Shown here piece by piece: positions 8,377-17,262 of a stretch of DNA of 64,000 nucleotides (positions are counted from its first letter, which is position 1; each line of letters starts with the position of its first letter). Made by a program: the position numbers and the translations under genes. The stretch lies in NCBI RefSeq assembly GCF_018688235.1, contig NZ_CP061313.1, forward strand, positions 1,099,130-1,163,129. Direction: 5' to 3'. Under the pieces are notes generated by a model, which searched no databases, was not told where the DNA came from, and saw nothing but the letters and a program-made list of their open reading frames with translations. Source of the DNA: Polynucleobacter sp. AP-Nino-20-G2. GTDB taxonomy: Bacteria > Pseudomonadota > Gammaproteobacteria > Burkholderiales > Burkholderiaceae.

Positions 8377-9351
8377 TTACTTCTTAGGAAAAAATTCACG
8401 AGCGGCATGCCGGATTCCCTGCCACTGCTGATGCAGAACATGATTCGAGGGAGTCAGCCCCCGCACCCCAGTGGGATAAATCTCGTTTTGAAAAATAGCC
8501 GTATTGAATAACATATCCCACCATGGAAAGATGATTCCAAAGTTGCAACCACCCAAGACCCCTGGCTTGCCTTTTGCTTCATGACCATAGCCTACCGCAT
8601 GATGCATACGGTGATACAGCGGAGAGATCAGCGCATATTTAAATGGGCCAAGATCAACCTTGATATTGGCATGCTGCCAACTTTGCATCAATTGACTGAG
8701 CACCACCAGGAAAATAAATTGTCCTGGCGAAACACCAAATAGCAAAGCGAAAAAAGCAAATACCACGGCATGCATGATGCTATCGAAAATATGATTACGA
8801 TCATCGGACCAGGCAGTCATCACTGTTTGACTGTGATGCAAAGCATGTAATTGCCACCACCAATTGAAGGTGTGAGATGCGCGATGGTACAGATACTCTA
8901 CAAAATCAAGCAATATGAAGTAAATGCAAAAGCTGACCAATGGAATTGAAGTTAGTGGTGGCCACCATGACTCTACATTGAGTCTGCCAAAACGAAAGTC
9001 ATGCAGCACGGAGTCGATCTCGAAAAAGAAACCTGACAAGGCAATAAAAATCAGACCGTGGAAAATTCCCAGGCGATGAAAAAGCGTGTACAAAATATCG
9101 GCTTTACTAGATGCAGCAAATCGCACCTGAGCCTCTGCAGGTGCCAGTTTTTCCCAGGTTCGTAAGATGATCGCGATCAGGAAAATCTGTATACAACCAA
9201 ACAGAAACCAATCAAGTCCATCAAAGACATCCTCAGCCCAAGCCATTAAATTGAATTGATACAAAATGGGTCCAGCGACATTGGCAAAGAGAAACTCTTG
9301 CGCGCTAGCGTAAGCCGCTGAGATATAGGCAAGAATTGAATTGAACTCCAT
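8377..9351 (-). CDS. Fatty acid hydroxylase / sterol desaturase family membrane protein
   Basis: Di-iron membrane oxygenase of 324 aa. The histidine clusters that hold the iron pair are visible: HRASH (about residue 155), HALHHSQ (about 170), and HRMHHAVGYGHE near residue 250. Hydrophobic segments lie around residues 45-65, 95-115, 135-155 and 195-220. Family members hydroxylate or desaturate lipids. Bacteria of this type make no sterols, so the substrate is probably a fatty acid, hopanoid or carotenoid, which the sequence cannot decide. It lies 13 bp downstream of the deacetylase gene. Confidence 0.88.
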   Translation of the reverse strand: MEFNSILAYISAAYASAQEFLFANVAGPILYQFNLMAWAEDVFDGLDWFLFGCIQIFLIAIILRTWEKLAPAEAQVRFAASSKADILYTLFHRLGIFHGLIFIALSGFFFEIDSVLHDFRFGRLNVESWWPPLTSIPLVSFCIYFILLDFVEYLYHRASHTFNWWWQLHALHHSQTVMTAWSDDRNHIFDSIMHAVVFAFFALLFGVSPGQFIFLVVLSQLMQSWQHANIKVDLGPFKYALISPLYHRMHHAVGYGHEAKGKPGVLGGCNFGIIFPWWDMLFNTAIFQNEIYPTGVRGLTPSNHVLHQQWQGIRHAAREFFPKK

Positions 9352-9364
9352 AGACTATTGTGAC

Positions 9365-10135
9365 TTATTTATCTTGTTTTGGCAGTGTCGCAAAACAAAA
9401 GCCGCGCGCCTTCAGATTCACAATCAAGTGCTCTAAAACCGCAGGCGCCCAGGGGTCTTTGCGAGACCAGATTCCGAGATGCGCCATGGTGATGTCTCCA
9501 TCCTGAATCTGGCTACTCGCTTTATCTAAAAGCATCTGATTGGGGTGAGTCTGAGAGCTCAGCTCATCCCCCAAAAATCCCGCAGGCTGCCAGCCAATGT
9601 GTTGATAGCCACAAAGATTACCCATCTTCACAGAGCGAGGAGAAATTTTTCCACCTGGCGCACGCCAAATCCTCTGAAGATTCGACCCGGTTAACTCTTT
9701 AAATCGATCATCAACCCGCCTGATTTCGCGGCAGTAACTCGCTTCGTTATATAAGCTGGTGATGCCCGCCCTTGGGCCAAACTGCGGCTTCGCAAAAATC
9801 TCTCCGCTTGGGCCATCTTTAACGAAGTACACATGATCGTAGGTGTGGCTACCGAAGTGATGCCCCTCTTTAAGCCGCTCCTGCCAATAGGCCTTCCAGG
9901 AATCATCTAATGCGAAATCGCCACGGTTGGTTTTTTCATTCGCGAGAAAGAAAGTGGCTTTAACGTTTTGTCGATACAAAATATCTGCGACGGTTTGCGC
10001 TACCGACATATTGCCAGTATCAAATGTAAGGTAAACCGTTTTTTTGCACTGCGCCTCTTGAGCGATCGCCGTGATTGAGCTGCCGCTTAGAGCAGCCAAT
10101 ATCAGCAATCGAGGAAGGACCCGCTGAAAACGCAT
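9365..10135 (-). CDS. Secreted polysaccharide deacetylase (NodB domain)
   Basis: The protein begins with a signal peptide (basic start, then LLILAALSGSSITAIAQ), so it probably works in the periplasm. The NodB core shows the metal-binding motif TFDTGN (a variant of TFDDG), the histidine pair GSHTYDH, and a downstream WRAPGG motif. Likely reaction: removal of acetyl groups from an N-acetylated polysaccharide. The substrate is unknown. The length of 256 aa is normal. It lies 9 bp downstream of the beta-propeller gene, so the two are probably cotranscribed. Confidence 0.87.
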   Translation of the reverse strand: MRFQRVLPRLLILAALSGSSITAIAQEAQCKKTVYLTFDTGNMSVAQTVADILYRQNVKATFFLANEKTNRGDFALDDSWKAYWQERLKEGHHFGSHTYDHVYFVKDGPSGEIFAKPQFGPRAGITSLYNEASYCREIRRVDDRFKELTGSNLQRIWRAPGGKISPRSVKMGNLCGYQHIGWQPAGFLGDELSSQTHPNQMLLDKASSQIQDGDITMAHLGIWSRKDPWAPAVLEHLIVNLKARGFCFATLPKQDK

Positions 10136-10144
10136 TGCTTGCGC

Positions 10145-11173
10145 TTATTCCCAGCCAGCGCGTGGAGTAAAGAAAACACCGTGCGGAGACTTGCCAACCG
10201 GAATGACGGTGACTAATTTCATTGAGGGAATATCAATCACCCCAACCTTTTTAGAGAAGCGAAAAGTCACCCACATGGTTTTGCCATCCGGTGTAATTTC
10301 CATATCATCTGGACCTGCAGGCAAGCCAGTGATATCGCCCACTTTTTCCAAGGTCTGCATATTGATCAGGCTGATTGTGGAAGCAATACGGTTACTTAAG
10401 AAGACATGTTTCTTGTCCCCCAAGGGACGGAAGTTATGAGCGCCCTTGCCAGTATGAATCCGCTTTACTTCTTTGCGGTTTTTCCAGTCGATCACCTGGA
10501 CATTGTCCTCACCGGTAATACCAACTAATAGATATTGATCGCCAGGCGTCATCCATAGGCCGGCAGGAACTTTGCCAGTGGGCATTTTCCAAATGACGGT
10601 TTGCGTATCCAAGTCGATAGCTGCTAACTCACTAGAGTCCTGCAAGGTAATAAATGCAGTCTTGCTATCGGATGTGAATGCGATATGGCTTGGTGTCTTA
10701 CCCAACTTAATCGATTTAGCCAATTTCAGATCAGCGCCTTGCGCCTGATAGACATCCACTCTATCCAAGCGATTGCCGTTTGCAATAAACCACTTATGGT
10801 TCGGTGAATAGCCAATTTGGTAAGGGTCAATAATGTCTGGAATTTTTCCAGTCAACTCGCCGCTGACAGGGTTCATTAAAACAACATCATTACCAGCAGC
10901 ATTCGCAATTAATAAGGTCTTTTGATCGGGAGTGATCATCAAGTGGTGCGGCTCCTTACCGACTGGCACTGTTTTGATCACTTTGCGACTTGGCATATCA
11001 ATCAAACTAACCGATGCTTCACCAGAATTGAGAATCACTGCTAGCTTGGGTTCAGCCTTAGGGTCCGCCGGAATGGAAGCTTGGGCGAATGCCAGGTGTG
11101 ACAGGGGAATTAGGGTCAATACTGCACAGGCAGCAATCCAGTTCTGCCCTGTTTTACTCATAAATGTACGCAT
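10145..11173 (-). CDS. Secreted YVTN-repeat beta-propeller protein
   Basis: Contains repeated 40-residue blades of the type VSLIDMPSRKVIKTVPVGKEPHH, with VGKSPHG and ITPDGKTMWVT variants, typical of cytochrome cd1-like/YVTN propellers. The N-terminus (NWIAACAVLTLIPLSHLAFAQ) is a signal peptide. No haem motif CxxCH is seen, so it is not a cytochrome. It is probably a periplasmic binding or scaffold protein. The start is uncertain: ATG 11173 gives a good signal peptide, but ATGs at 11191 and 11161 are also possible, and a GGAGG lies further upstream near 11208. Confidence 0.8.
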   Translation of the reverse strand: MRTFMSKTGQNWIAACAVLTLIPLSHLAFAQASIPADPKAEPKLAVILNSGEASVSLIDMPSRKVIKTVPVGKEPHHLMITPDQKTLLIANAAGNDVVLMNPVSGELTGKIPDIIDPYQIGYSPNHKWFIANGNRLDRVDVYQAQGADLKLAKSIKLGKTPSHIAFTSDSKTAFITLQDSSELAAIDLDTQTVIWKMPTGKVPAGLWMTPGDQYLLVGITGEDNVQVIDWKNRKEVKRIHTGKGAHNFRPLGDKKHVFLSNRIASTISLINMQTLEKVGDITGLPAGPDDMEITPDGKTMWVTFRFSKKVGVIDIPSMKLVTVIPVGKSPHGVFFTPRAGWE

Positions 11174-11233
11174 AGTCGTCATTGTAAGCATTGGATGACG
11201 GGTTTTATCCTCCAAACGAAGGATAAATTTGAC

Positions 11234-14200
11234 CTATCTCAAGCTCGATAAGACCTTCTCTAGGCGCTTTAGGGACATTGGGGTCGGTGTTTTTAGCTCC
11301 TGAGCGTATAAAGCTACCCGCAACTCCTCAAGCTGCCAACGAAAATCCTGCAAACCCTGATCCTCTGCCATGGCGTAAGACCCTGAACTTCTATTGCCCT
11401 GGACCAATTTCTGCCATGGCCTAGCAACAGACTCCCAATCCTTTTGGCATTGCGCATCCCTAGCGGGATTGGCTCTCAGCTTATCGATTCGTAGTGCGAC
11501 TGCTTTGAGATAACGCGGCAAATGCACTAACTGCGCGTAGGGAATGTCAGAAACAAATTTAGCAAAAATAAGCCCCTGGACTTGGGCTTGAATATCCGCA
11601 TACGCACTTGGTGAGGCCGCTTTGGCCTGAGCCATCTTTTTCTGAAGCTCTGTATTTGCCTGTAACGCTGCTAATGTATGCTTTGAGATTTCTTGGGCAA
11701 TTAAAGCTAACCGAGGCTTCCCGGCTTGCAAGCGCTCGGCAAATTGCCCTGCATTGACTGGCAATGGATCATTTAAAAAGGCGCGCTCTACAGCCAGATT
11801 CAGAATTTGCTCGATGAGACCTTCTACCGATCCCACATTGATAAAGAGCAAACCTAATTCACGAATGCCAGGCAATTGTTTTTGTAAGGCCTTGAGCGTG
11901 TCCTTATTGGATAAAGCAAACAAGCGACGCAAACCTTGCCAATGATGTTTTCTAGCCTCTACCAAATCATCAAATACTTCTAAGTCGCAAAAGTCAGTTC
12001 TATCGACTAGCGCAGGATATCCAAAGAGTGTGCGATTGCCCTTTTGGATCTCGAGGGTTTCTGGTAACTCGCCGAACTCCCAACTACGATAGCCACCCTG
12101 CTCTACCGTTCTTGCAGAGCTGGAGTTGGGCTGCTTGGCAGTTTGATTTGTAGCTGCTGGCTGAGCTGGCTCTACACCCAGCTCCTCTTGCGCTGCTTGC
12201 TGCGCGATTGCCTGAAAAGCGGTTCTGGCGGTCTGCCCATACTCAGCGCGCAAACGAGTTAAATTACGCTCAAGCTCCAATTGGCGTCCATGCTCATCTA
12301 CCAAACGGAAGTTCATTGATGAATGTAATGGTAAAGACTCCGGTCTAAAGTCAGTGCGCTTGATTTCCAGGCCGCGCTCTTTCCGAATATCCGTAATTAA
12401 ACTGTCCAGAAAGTCTCCGACACCAAAACGCTTCTCATCTAACACGCGCTCTAAGAATGACTTGGCATATTCAGGCAATGGCACGCAATGACGCCGCAGT
12501 TTTTGTGGGAGAGATTTGAGTAGCAACTGGACCTTCTCTTCACACATCCCTGGAACTAGCCATTCACAACGACGACCATCCACTTGATTTAACAGCGTCA
12601 ATGGAACGACCAAGGTGACACCATCTTTAGGGTTGCCAGGCTCAAAGTGATAGGTCAAGCTGAGTTCACCGCCACCCACTACCATCTTCTTGGGATAACG
12701 ATCCACCGTGATGCCGGCAGCTTCGTGCCGCATCAGATCGGCTTTGGATAAACGCAACTGAGCATCGTTATTCACCGCCTGACCATCCACATCCTTGGCA
12801 GGACGCTTGAGCCAGGCTTTCAATCCTTCTCTACTCAGAACATCTTGAGGAATGCGCGAATCGTAAAACGCAAATAGCAAATCATCATCCACCAATACAT
12901 CAGGGCGACGTGAGCGATGCTCTAGCGCTTCAATTTCTTTGATGAGTCTGCGGTTATGCCAAAAGAATTCAAACATACCGGGATACTTTTTGCGGGCATC
13001 TGCCTCAGCCTCTCGCATCAAGGCTGGTGTATCCATCCGACCAAACATCTCTTCTTGGACCAAGGCTTGCTTGATAAAGAGTTCGCGCGCTTCTGCGGGA
13101 TTATGAGCCTCGAACCGAACCTTGCGCCCTTGATAAATCGGCAGACCATACAAGGTGCCGCGCTCAAAAGCCATGACCTCGCCTTGACGACTATCCCAGA
13201 CCGGATCACTGAGAGACTTAATCAGTCGGTGGGCGGCGACTCGCTCCACCCATTGCGGCTCGATCTTCGCAATCGTGCGCGCATACATCCGATTGGTTTC
13301 TTGTAACTCTCCGGCAAGGATCCAGGCGCCAGCCTTTTTACCTATAGTTGAGCCCGGCCAAATGAAGGGGCGAATCCCACGTGCTCCGATATAGCCACCC
13401 GTCTTGCTACCGCGCTCTTGAGATTTTTCATCTTCTTCTTTTTTAGCGACATACCCCAATAAGCCGGTCAATAAGGAAAGGTGCACTTGCTCATAAGTGG
13501 CGGCTAAGGCATTTTCTTTCCAGCCCTTTTCACCGAGCATGGTGTGCAACTGTCCATGGACATCGCGCCATTCTCGCAGGCGCCTTGGAGATAAAAACTT
13601 ACTACGGCACAGATTCTCTAACTGACGATTACTGTGTTTATGTGTCAGCGCATCTTGATACCAATCCCATAACTTCACAAAGCTGAGGAATTCAGAACGC
13701 TCATCAGCAAACTGTAAATGGGCCTGATCTGCCGCGGCAGCCTGATCCATTGGTCGCTCACGGGGGTCTTGTGTTGCTAGTGCGGAAGCGATGATAGTGA
13801 CTTCTCGCAATGCATTTTGTTCTTTAGCGGCAAGCAACATACGGCCAATCCGCGGATCCAAGGGCAGATCGGCTAGCTGCTTACCAATTGGGGTGAGCTT
13901 GAAGCTATTGTTGATGTCCTTGTTATCCCCTGCCGCAGCATCGTCATAAGCAATAGCACCCAACTCATCTAGAAGCTGGACGCCATCGGCAATAGCGCGA
14001 CCAAGGGGCTTATCGATAAAAGGAAATTCTTGAATCTTTGGCAGTCGCAAGGCGCTCATGCGCAATAGCACCGCCGCTAATGAACTGCGCAGAATTTCTG
14101 GGTCGGTAAATTTAGCGCGCGCCAAGTAATCTTGCTCGCTATATAAACGAATGCAAATACCGTCAGATACACGACCGCAACGTCCTGCCCGCTGATTGGC

Positions 14201-15310
14201 AGCAGCCTGGGAAATAGGCTCAATTTGAAGTTGCTCAACCTTATTGCGGTACGAATAGCGCTTGACCCTAGCCAAACCACTATCGACAACATAACGAATA
14301 TTGGGCACGGTCAAGGAGGTCTCAGCCACGTTAGTAGTGAGAATGATGCGTCGACCATTGCCAGGATTAAAGACTCGCTCCTGCTCAGCCACTGACTGAC
14401 GAGCAAACAAGCTTAATACTTCTGGGTGAAAGCGCTGCTGGAGCACGTGATCTTTTCTTAAGGCTTCTGCGCAATCCCGAATCTCTCGCTCACCCGGCAA
14501 AAATACCAACACATCTCCAGCGCCAGATGCGCCCTCTCTCCAGACGTTGGCAATGGCCTCTGCAACCGCCTCCGGAATTTCTTTTGCTTCCTTAGATTCT
14601 TTTTTGCCATCGGGTTTTGCATCGGGCTCCAACGGTGCATAGCGTTGCTCCACAGGGAATAACCTCCCGCTGACCTCAATGACCGGGGCAACTTTGCCAC
14701 CAATCGCAAAATGCTCAGAAAAGCGTTTGGCATCAATCGTGGCGGAAGTAATGATGAGTTTGAGATCTGGGCGCTTGGGTAGCAGCTGTCGCAGATAGCC
14801 CAATAGGAAGTCAATGTTCAGACTGCGCTCGTGGGCCTCATCAATAATTAAGGTGTCATAGGCGCGTAATTGAGGGTCTCGTTGGGTCTCGGCCAACAAA
14901 ATGCCGTCAGTCATCAACTTCACTGAGGCGCCCCGGCTCGTTTTATCGGCAAAACGCACCTGATAACCCACATCCTGACCAATGGGAGTGCCCAGCTCCT
15001 GGGCTATGCGCTTCGCTGTGGCAGTAGCGGCAATTCGGCGTGGCTGCGTATGCCCGATGAGTCGACCGCCGTTGATGGTGCCCCTACCGAGGTCCAGGCA
15101 GATCTTTGGCAACTGGGTGGTCTTGCCCGAGCCCGTTTCACCGCACACAATCACCACTTGATGGGACTGAAAGGCATCCTTGATGATCTGGCGCTGACCA
15201 GATACCGGCAACTCCTCTGGAAAGCGAATTTCAAGACGACGCGGGGTGTTGGAAGCGGGCACAGTTACATGCCCTGCTTTGGGTTTTTGTTGGTTTATAG
15301 GCTCTTGCAC
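11234..15310 (-). CDS. hrpA: ATP-dependent RNA helicase HrpA
   Basis: DEAH-box helicase of 1358 aa, the usual large bacterial form, associated with resolving stalled ribosomes and with mRNA processing. Walker A GETGSGKT is at residues 57-64, DEAH in LIIDEAHERS near 157, SAT in ITSATIDAKRF, and motif VI as QRAGRCGR. The long C-terminal half (DUF3418 and helicase-associated regions) is complete, ending in LKRLEKVLSSLR. It is divergent from argA with only 17 bp between the starts, so their promoters must overlap or lie inside the genes. Confidence 0.96.
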   Translation of the reverse strand: MQEPINQQKPKAGHVTVPASNTPRRLEIRFPEELPVSGQRQIIKDAFQSHQVVIVCGETGSGKTTQLPKICLDLGRGTINGGRLIGHTQPRRIAATATAKRIAQELGTPIGQDVGYQVRFADKTSRGASVKLMTDGILLAETQRDPQLRAYDTLIIDEAHERSLNIDFLLGYLRQLLPKRPDLKLIITSATIDAKRFSEHFAIGGKVAPVIEVSGRLFPVEQRYAPLEPDAKPDGKKESKEAKEIPEAVAEAIANVWREGASGAGDVLVFLPGEREIRDCAEALRKDHVLQQRFHPEVLSLFARQSVAEQERVFNPGNGRRIILTTNVAETSLTVPNIRYVVDSGLARVKRYSYRNKVEQLQIEPISQAAANQRAGRCGRVSDGICIRLYSEQDYLARAKFTDPEILRSSLAAVLLRMSALRLPKIQEFPFIDKPLGRAIADGVQLLDELGAIAYDDAAAGDNKDINNSFKLTPIGKQLADLPLDPRIGRMLLAAKEQNALREVTIIASALATQDPRERPMDQAAAADQAHLQFADERSEFLSFVKLWDWYQDALTHKHSNRQLENLCRSKFLSPRRLREWRDVHGQLHTMLGEKGWKENALAATYEQVHLSLLTGLLGYVAKKEEDEKSQERGSKTGGYIGARGIRPFIWPGSTIGKKAGAWILAGELQETNRMYARTIAKIEPQWVERVAAHRLIKSLSDPVWDSRQGEVMAFERGTLYGLPIYQGRKVRFEAHNPAEARELFIKQALVQEEMFGRMDTPALMREAEADARKKYPGMFEFFWHNRRLIKEIEALEHRSRRPDVLVDDDLLFAFYDSRIPQDVLSREGLKAWLKRPAKDVDGQAVNNDAQLRLSKADLMRHEAAGITVDRYPKKMVVGGGELSLTYHFEPGNPKDGVTLVVPLTLLNQVDGRRCEWLVPGMCEEKVQLLLKSLPQKLRRHCVPLPEYAKSFLERVLDEKRFGVGDFLDSLITDIRKERGLEIKRTDFRPESLPLHSSMNFRLVDEHGRQLELERNLTRLRAEYGQTARTAFQAIAQQAAQEELGVEPAQPAATNQTAKQPNSSSARTVEQGGYRSWEFGELPETLEIQKGNRTLFGYPALVDRTDFCDLEVFDDLVEARKHHWQGLRRLFALSNKDTLKALQKQLPGIRELGLLFINVGSVEGLIEQILNLAVERAFLNDPLPVNAGQFAERLQAGKPRLALIAQEISKHTLAALQANTELQKKMAQAKAASPSAYADIQAQVQGLIFAKFVSDIPYAQLVHLPRYLKAVALRIDKLRANPARDAQCQKDWESVARPWQKLVQGNRSSGSYAMAEDQGLQDFRWQLEELRVALYAQELKTPTPMSLKRLEKVLSSLR

Positions 15311-15327
15311 CCTATAATTTTCTCACT

Positions 15328-16692
15328 ATGTCGACAAATGCACCAAACCCAGGCCCAAACGCCGAAGAATCAAGCTCTAACTTTCCTTTTGTGGGATGGT
15401 TGCGCGATGTTGCACCCTATATCCATAGCTTTCGCGAAAAGACCTTTGTCATTGCGTTTGCCGGTGAACTAGCTCAAGAAATCGGCCTCGAGAATCTGAT
15501 TGAAGATATCGCCATGCTCCACGCAATGGGTATGCGGATTGTCTTAGTTCACGGTATTCGTCCGCAGATTGAAGAGCAACTGACGCTACGCAATATCAAA
15601 AGCCAATTTGGTAAAAGTTCAATGCACAGCTATCGGATCACTGACGCTGCCGCACTAGAGTGCGTCAAAGAAGCCGCCGGTGAATTGCGCCTCGATATCG
15701 AAGCGGCATTTAGCCGTGGACTTCCCAATACACCGATGGCCGGCTCACGCATCTCCGTGATCTCGGGTAACTTTATTACGGCGATGCCTGTTGGCGTAGT
15801 GGAAGGCGTTGATTACATTCACACGGGTTTAGTGCGTAAGGTCGACTCCACCTCCATCAAGCTATCGCTCGATAGCAATAAGATTGTGTTGCTATCACCC
15901 TTGGGTTTCTCCCCAACAGGACAAGCATTTAACTTAGCGTTTGAAGACGTTGCCGCCTCTACTGCTGCCGCACTCAAAGCGGATAAGCTGATTTTCTTGA
16001 GTCCATATGCAGGCCTAAAAGATGATGAGGGTGATTACATTACTGAACTGTCGTTGCCTCAGCTTCAGGAATATGTTGCCCAGCATCCGGAGTTGGATTT
16101 AGGCATGAAGGGCTTGCTCAATATCTCTGGTAGAGCGATTCGTTCCGGCGTTAGCCGTGTTCACTTCTTGCCATGCAATCAAGATGGTGCATTGCTAGAA
16201 GAGCTCTTTACCCATGATGGTATTGGCATGATGCTCGCCTCTTCCGATATTGAAAATCTCCGTGAAGCTAATCAGGATGATGTGGGTGGTATTCTGCAAT
16301 TAACCAGTCCACTCGAAGAAGAAGGTATTTTGGCGGCACGTGGTCAAGATGTGATTGAGCGTGATATTCAGCGCTTCTCTGTGATTGAGCATGACCGCGT
16401 TCTATTCGGCTGCGCAGCCCTCTTCCCCTTCCCCAATGGTGTTGGCGAACTTGCCTGTCTCGCAGTTGATCCTGATGTGCAAGGCTCAGGCGATGGAGAG
16501 CGCCTATTGAAACGCATTGAGATGCGAGCCAAGCGCGAAGGCATTAAGAAGTTATTTGTTTTGACAACCAGAACAGAGCATTGGTTCTTGAAGCGCGGCT
16601 TTAAGCGCGCATCGGTTGATGACCTCCCAGAGGAAAGAAAGCAAATCTACAACTGGGATCGTAAATCAATGGTTCTCACCAAGGACCTGTAA
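15328..16692 (+). CDS. argA: Amino-acid N-acetyltransferase (N-acetylglutamate synthase)
   Basis: First step of arginine synthesis: acetyl-CoA plus glutamate gives N-acetylglutamate. An amino acid kinase-like domain at about residues 30-290 (VLVHGIRPQIEEQL) forms the arginine-sensing part, and a GNAT acetyltransferase domain follows at about 300-450 (LAVDPDVQGSGDGERLLKR, the acetyl-CoA loop). The 454 aa length fits the classical ArgA. Feedback inhibition by arginine is expected for the family. Confidence 0.95.
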   Translation: MSTNAPNPGPNAEESSSNFPFVGWLRDVAPYIHSFREKTFVIAFAGELAQEIGLENLIEDIAMLHAMGMRIVLVHGIRPQIEEQLTLRNIKSQFGKSSMHSYRITDAAALECVKEAAGELRLDIEAAFSRGLPNTPMAGSRISVISGNFITAMPVGVVEGVDYIHTGLVRKVDSTSIKLSLDSNKIVLLSPLGFSPTGQAFNLAFEDVAASTAAALKADKLIFLSPYAGLKDDEGDYITELSLPQLQEYVAQHPELDLGMKGLLNISGRAIRSGVSRVHFLPCNQDGALLEELFTHDGIGMMLASSDIENLREANQDDVGGILQLTSPLEEEGILAARGQDVIERDIQRFSVIEHDRVLFGCAALFPFPNGVGELACLAVDPDVQGSGDGERLLKRIEMRAKREGIKKLFVLTTRTEHWFLKRGFKRASVDDLPEERKQIYNWDRKSMVLTKDL

Positions 16693-16769
16693 TCGAGACG
16701 CTCATTTAGAGTTTTGATATTGGTATATTTTTTGCACTTGCAATAAAACGTATTTGAAAGGTATTACAT

Positions 16770-17042
16770 ATGGCACGCATGGTTCAATGCATCAAACTAA
16801 ATAAAGAAGCTGAGGGAATGGACTTTGCACCACTTCCGGGCGAACTTGGCAAAAAGATTTGGAATCAAGTCTCTAAAGAAGCTTGGGCTGCTTGGTTAAA
16901 GCAACAAACGATGTTGATTAATGAAAATCGACTCAATATGGCTGATCCACGCGCTCGCCAGTATCTTCTCAAGCAAGTAGAAAAATACTTCTTTGAGGGC
17001 GGTGCAGACATGGCTCAGGGATATGTTCCGCCAGCGGAGTAA
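16770..17042 (+). CDS. yggX: Probable Fe(2+)-trafficking / oxidative damage protection protein
   Basis: Small 90-aa cytoplasmic protein linked to protection of iron-sulfur clusters. It begins MARMVQCIKL with the conserved Cys at residue 7, followed by LPGELGKKIW and WAAWLKQQTMLINENRLN, all diagnostic of the YggX family. The start ATG follows GAAAGGTATTACAT. It is probably a single-gene transcript, with an AT-rich upstream stretch (TGATATTGGTATATT, 16715 onward). Confidence 0.96.
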   Translation: MARMVQCIKLNKEAEGMDFAPLPGELGKKIWNQVSKEAWAAWLKQQTMLINENRLNMADPRARQYLLKQVEKYFFEGGADMAQGYVPPAE

Positions 17043-17058
17043 ATTTTTTTAGATTTGC

Positions 17059-17087
17059 TTGACGACCTCAAAAGAGGAGCATAGGAT
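17059..17087 (+). promoter_or_regulatory. Sigma70-type promoter of the candidate sRNA
   Basis: TTGACG (17059-17064) and TAGGAT (17082-17087) are separated by exactly 17 bp. That gives 5 of 6 and 4 of 6 consensus matches at the best spacing, starting 16 bp after the yggX stop. The spacer holds the inverted repeat CCTC-AAAA-GAGG (17066-17077), which could be a protein-binding site. The predicted +1 is about 17094, the first base of a hairpin. Confidence 0.6.
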
Positions 17088-17093
17088 GAAGCT

Positions 17094-17261
17094 GTAGTTG
17101 ATCAGAGTCTGTGATGAGCTACATTGGCGAAAGCCGATCCTCATAAGTCTATCTATAGGCTTATTGGGCACTAGGAACTCAATCTCTTCCTTTTGCCTTC
17201 GCCGTGATTGACACGGCAAACAAACTCGATGGGTTAACTTAGTTGCCCGTCGAGTTTTTTT
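17094..17261 (+). ncRNA. Candidate undescribed structured small RNA between yggX and rpiA
   Basis: A self-contained transcription unit of about 168 nt with no plausible coding frame. Three hairpins follow one another with no linker. H1 (17094-17122) has a 10-bp stem with one mismatch and a 9-nt loop. H2 (17123-17138) has a 6-bp stem capped by a GAAA tetraloop. H3 (17139-17168) has a 13-position stem with one mismatch and a TCTA loop. A pyrimidine-rich single-stranded stretch follows (17183-17200), then hairpin H4 (17201-17217, GCCGTG/CACGGC) and an intrinsic terminator. The promoter lies just upstream. It converges on rpiA, so it is not a leader of that gene. I do not recognise the family. 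The layout does not fit the 6S RNA rod with paired ends. Seen: promoter, folds, terminator. Inferred: that it is expressed. Confidence 0.6.
17223..17261 (+). terminator. Intrinsic terminator of the candidate sRNA (possibly also yggX)
   Basis: An 11-bp stem, AACTCGATGGG paired with CCCGTCGAGTT with one G-T pair, and a 12-nt loop, followed by a run of seven T. The symmetrical AA...TT ends may also let it work for rpiA, which converges from the right and stops at 17263. Confidence 0.85.
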
Positions 17262-17262
17262 A

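Noticed and set aside
15311..15327. Possible regulatory site in the hrpA-argA gap
   Set aside because: Only 17 bp, with TATAATTTT as the sole feature; too short to support a call.
17069..17195. Long-range pairing CAAAAGAGGAG with CTCTTCCTTTTG, suggesting a 6S-like rod
   Set aside because: The left arm lies inside the predicted promoter spacer, upstream of the likely +1, and the local hairpins H1-H3 are much stronger.
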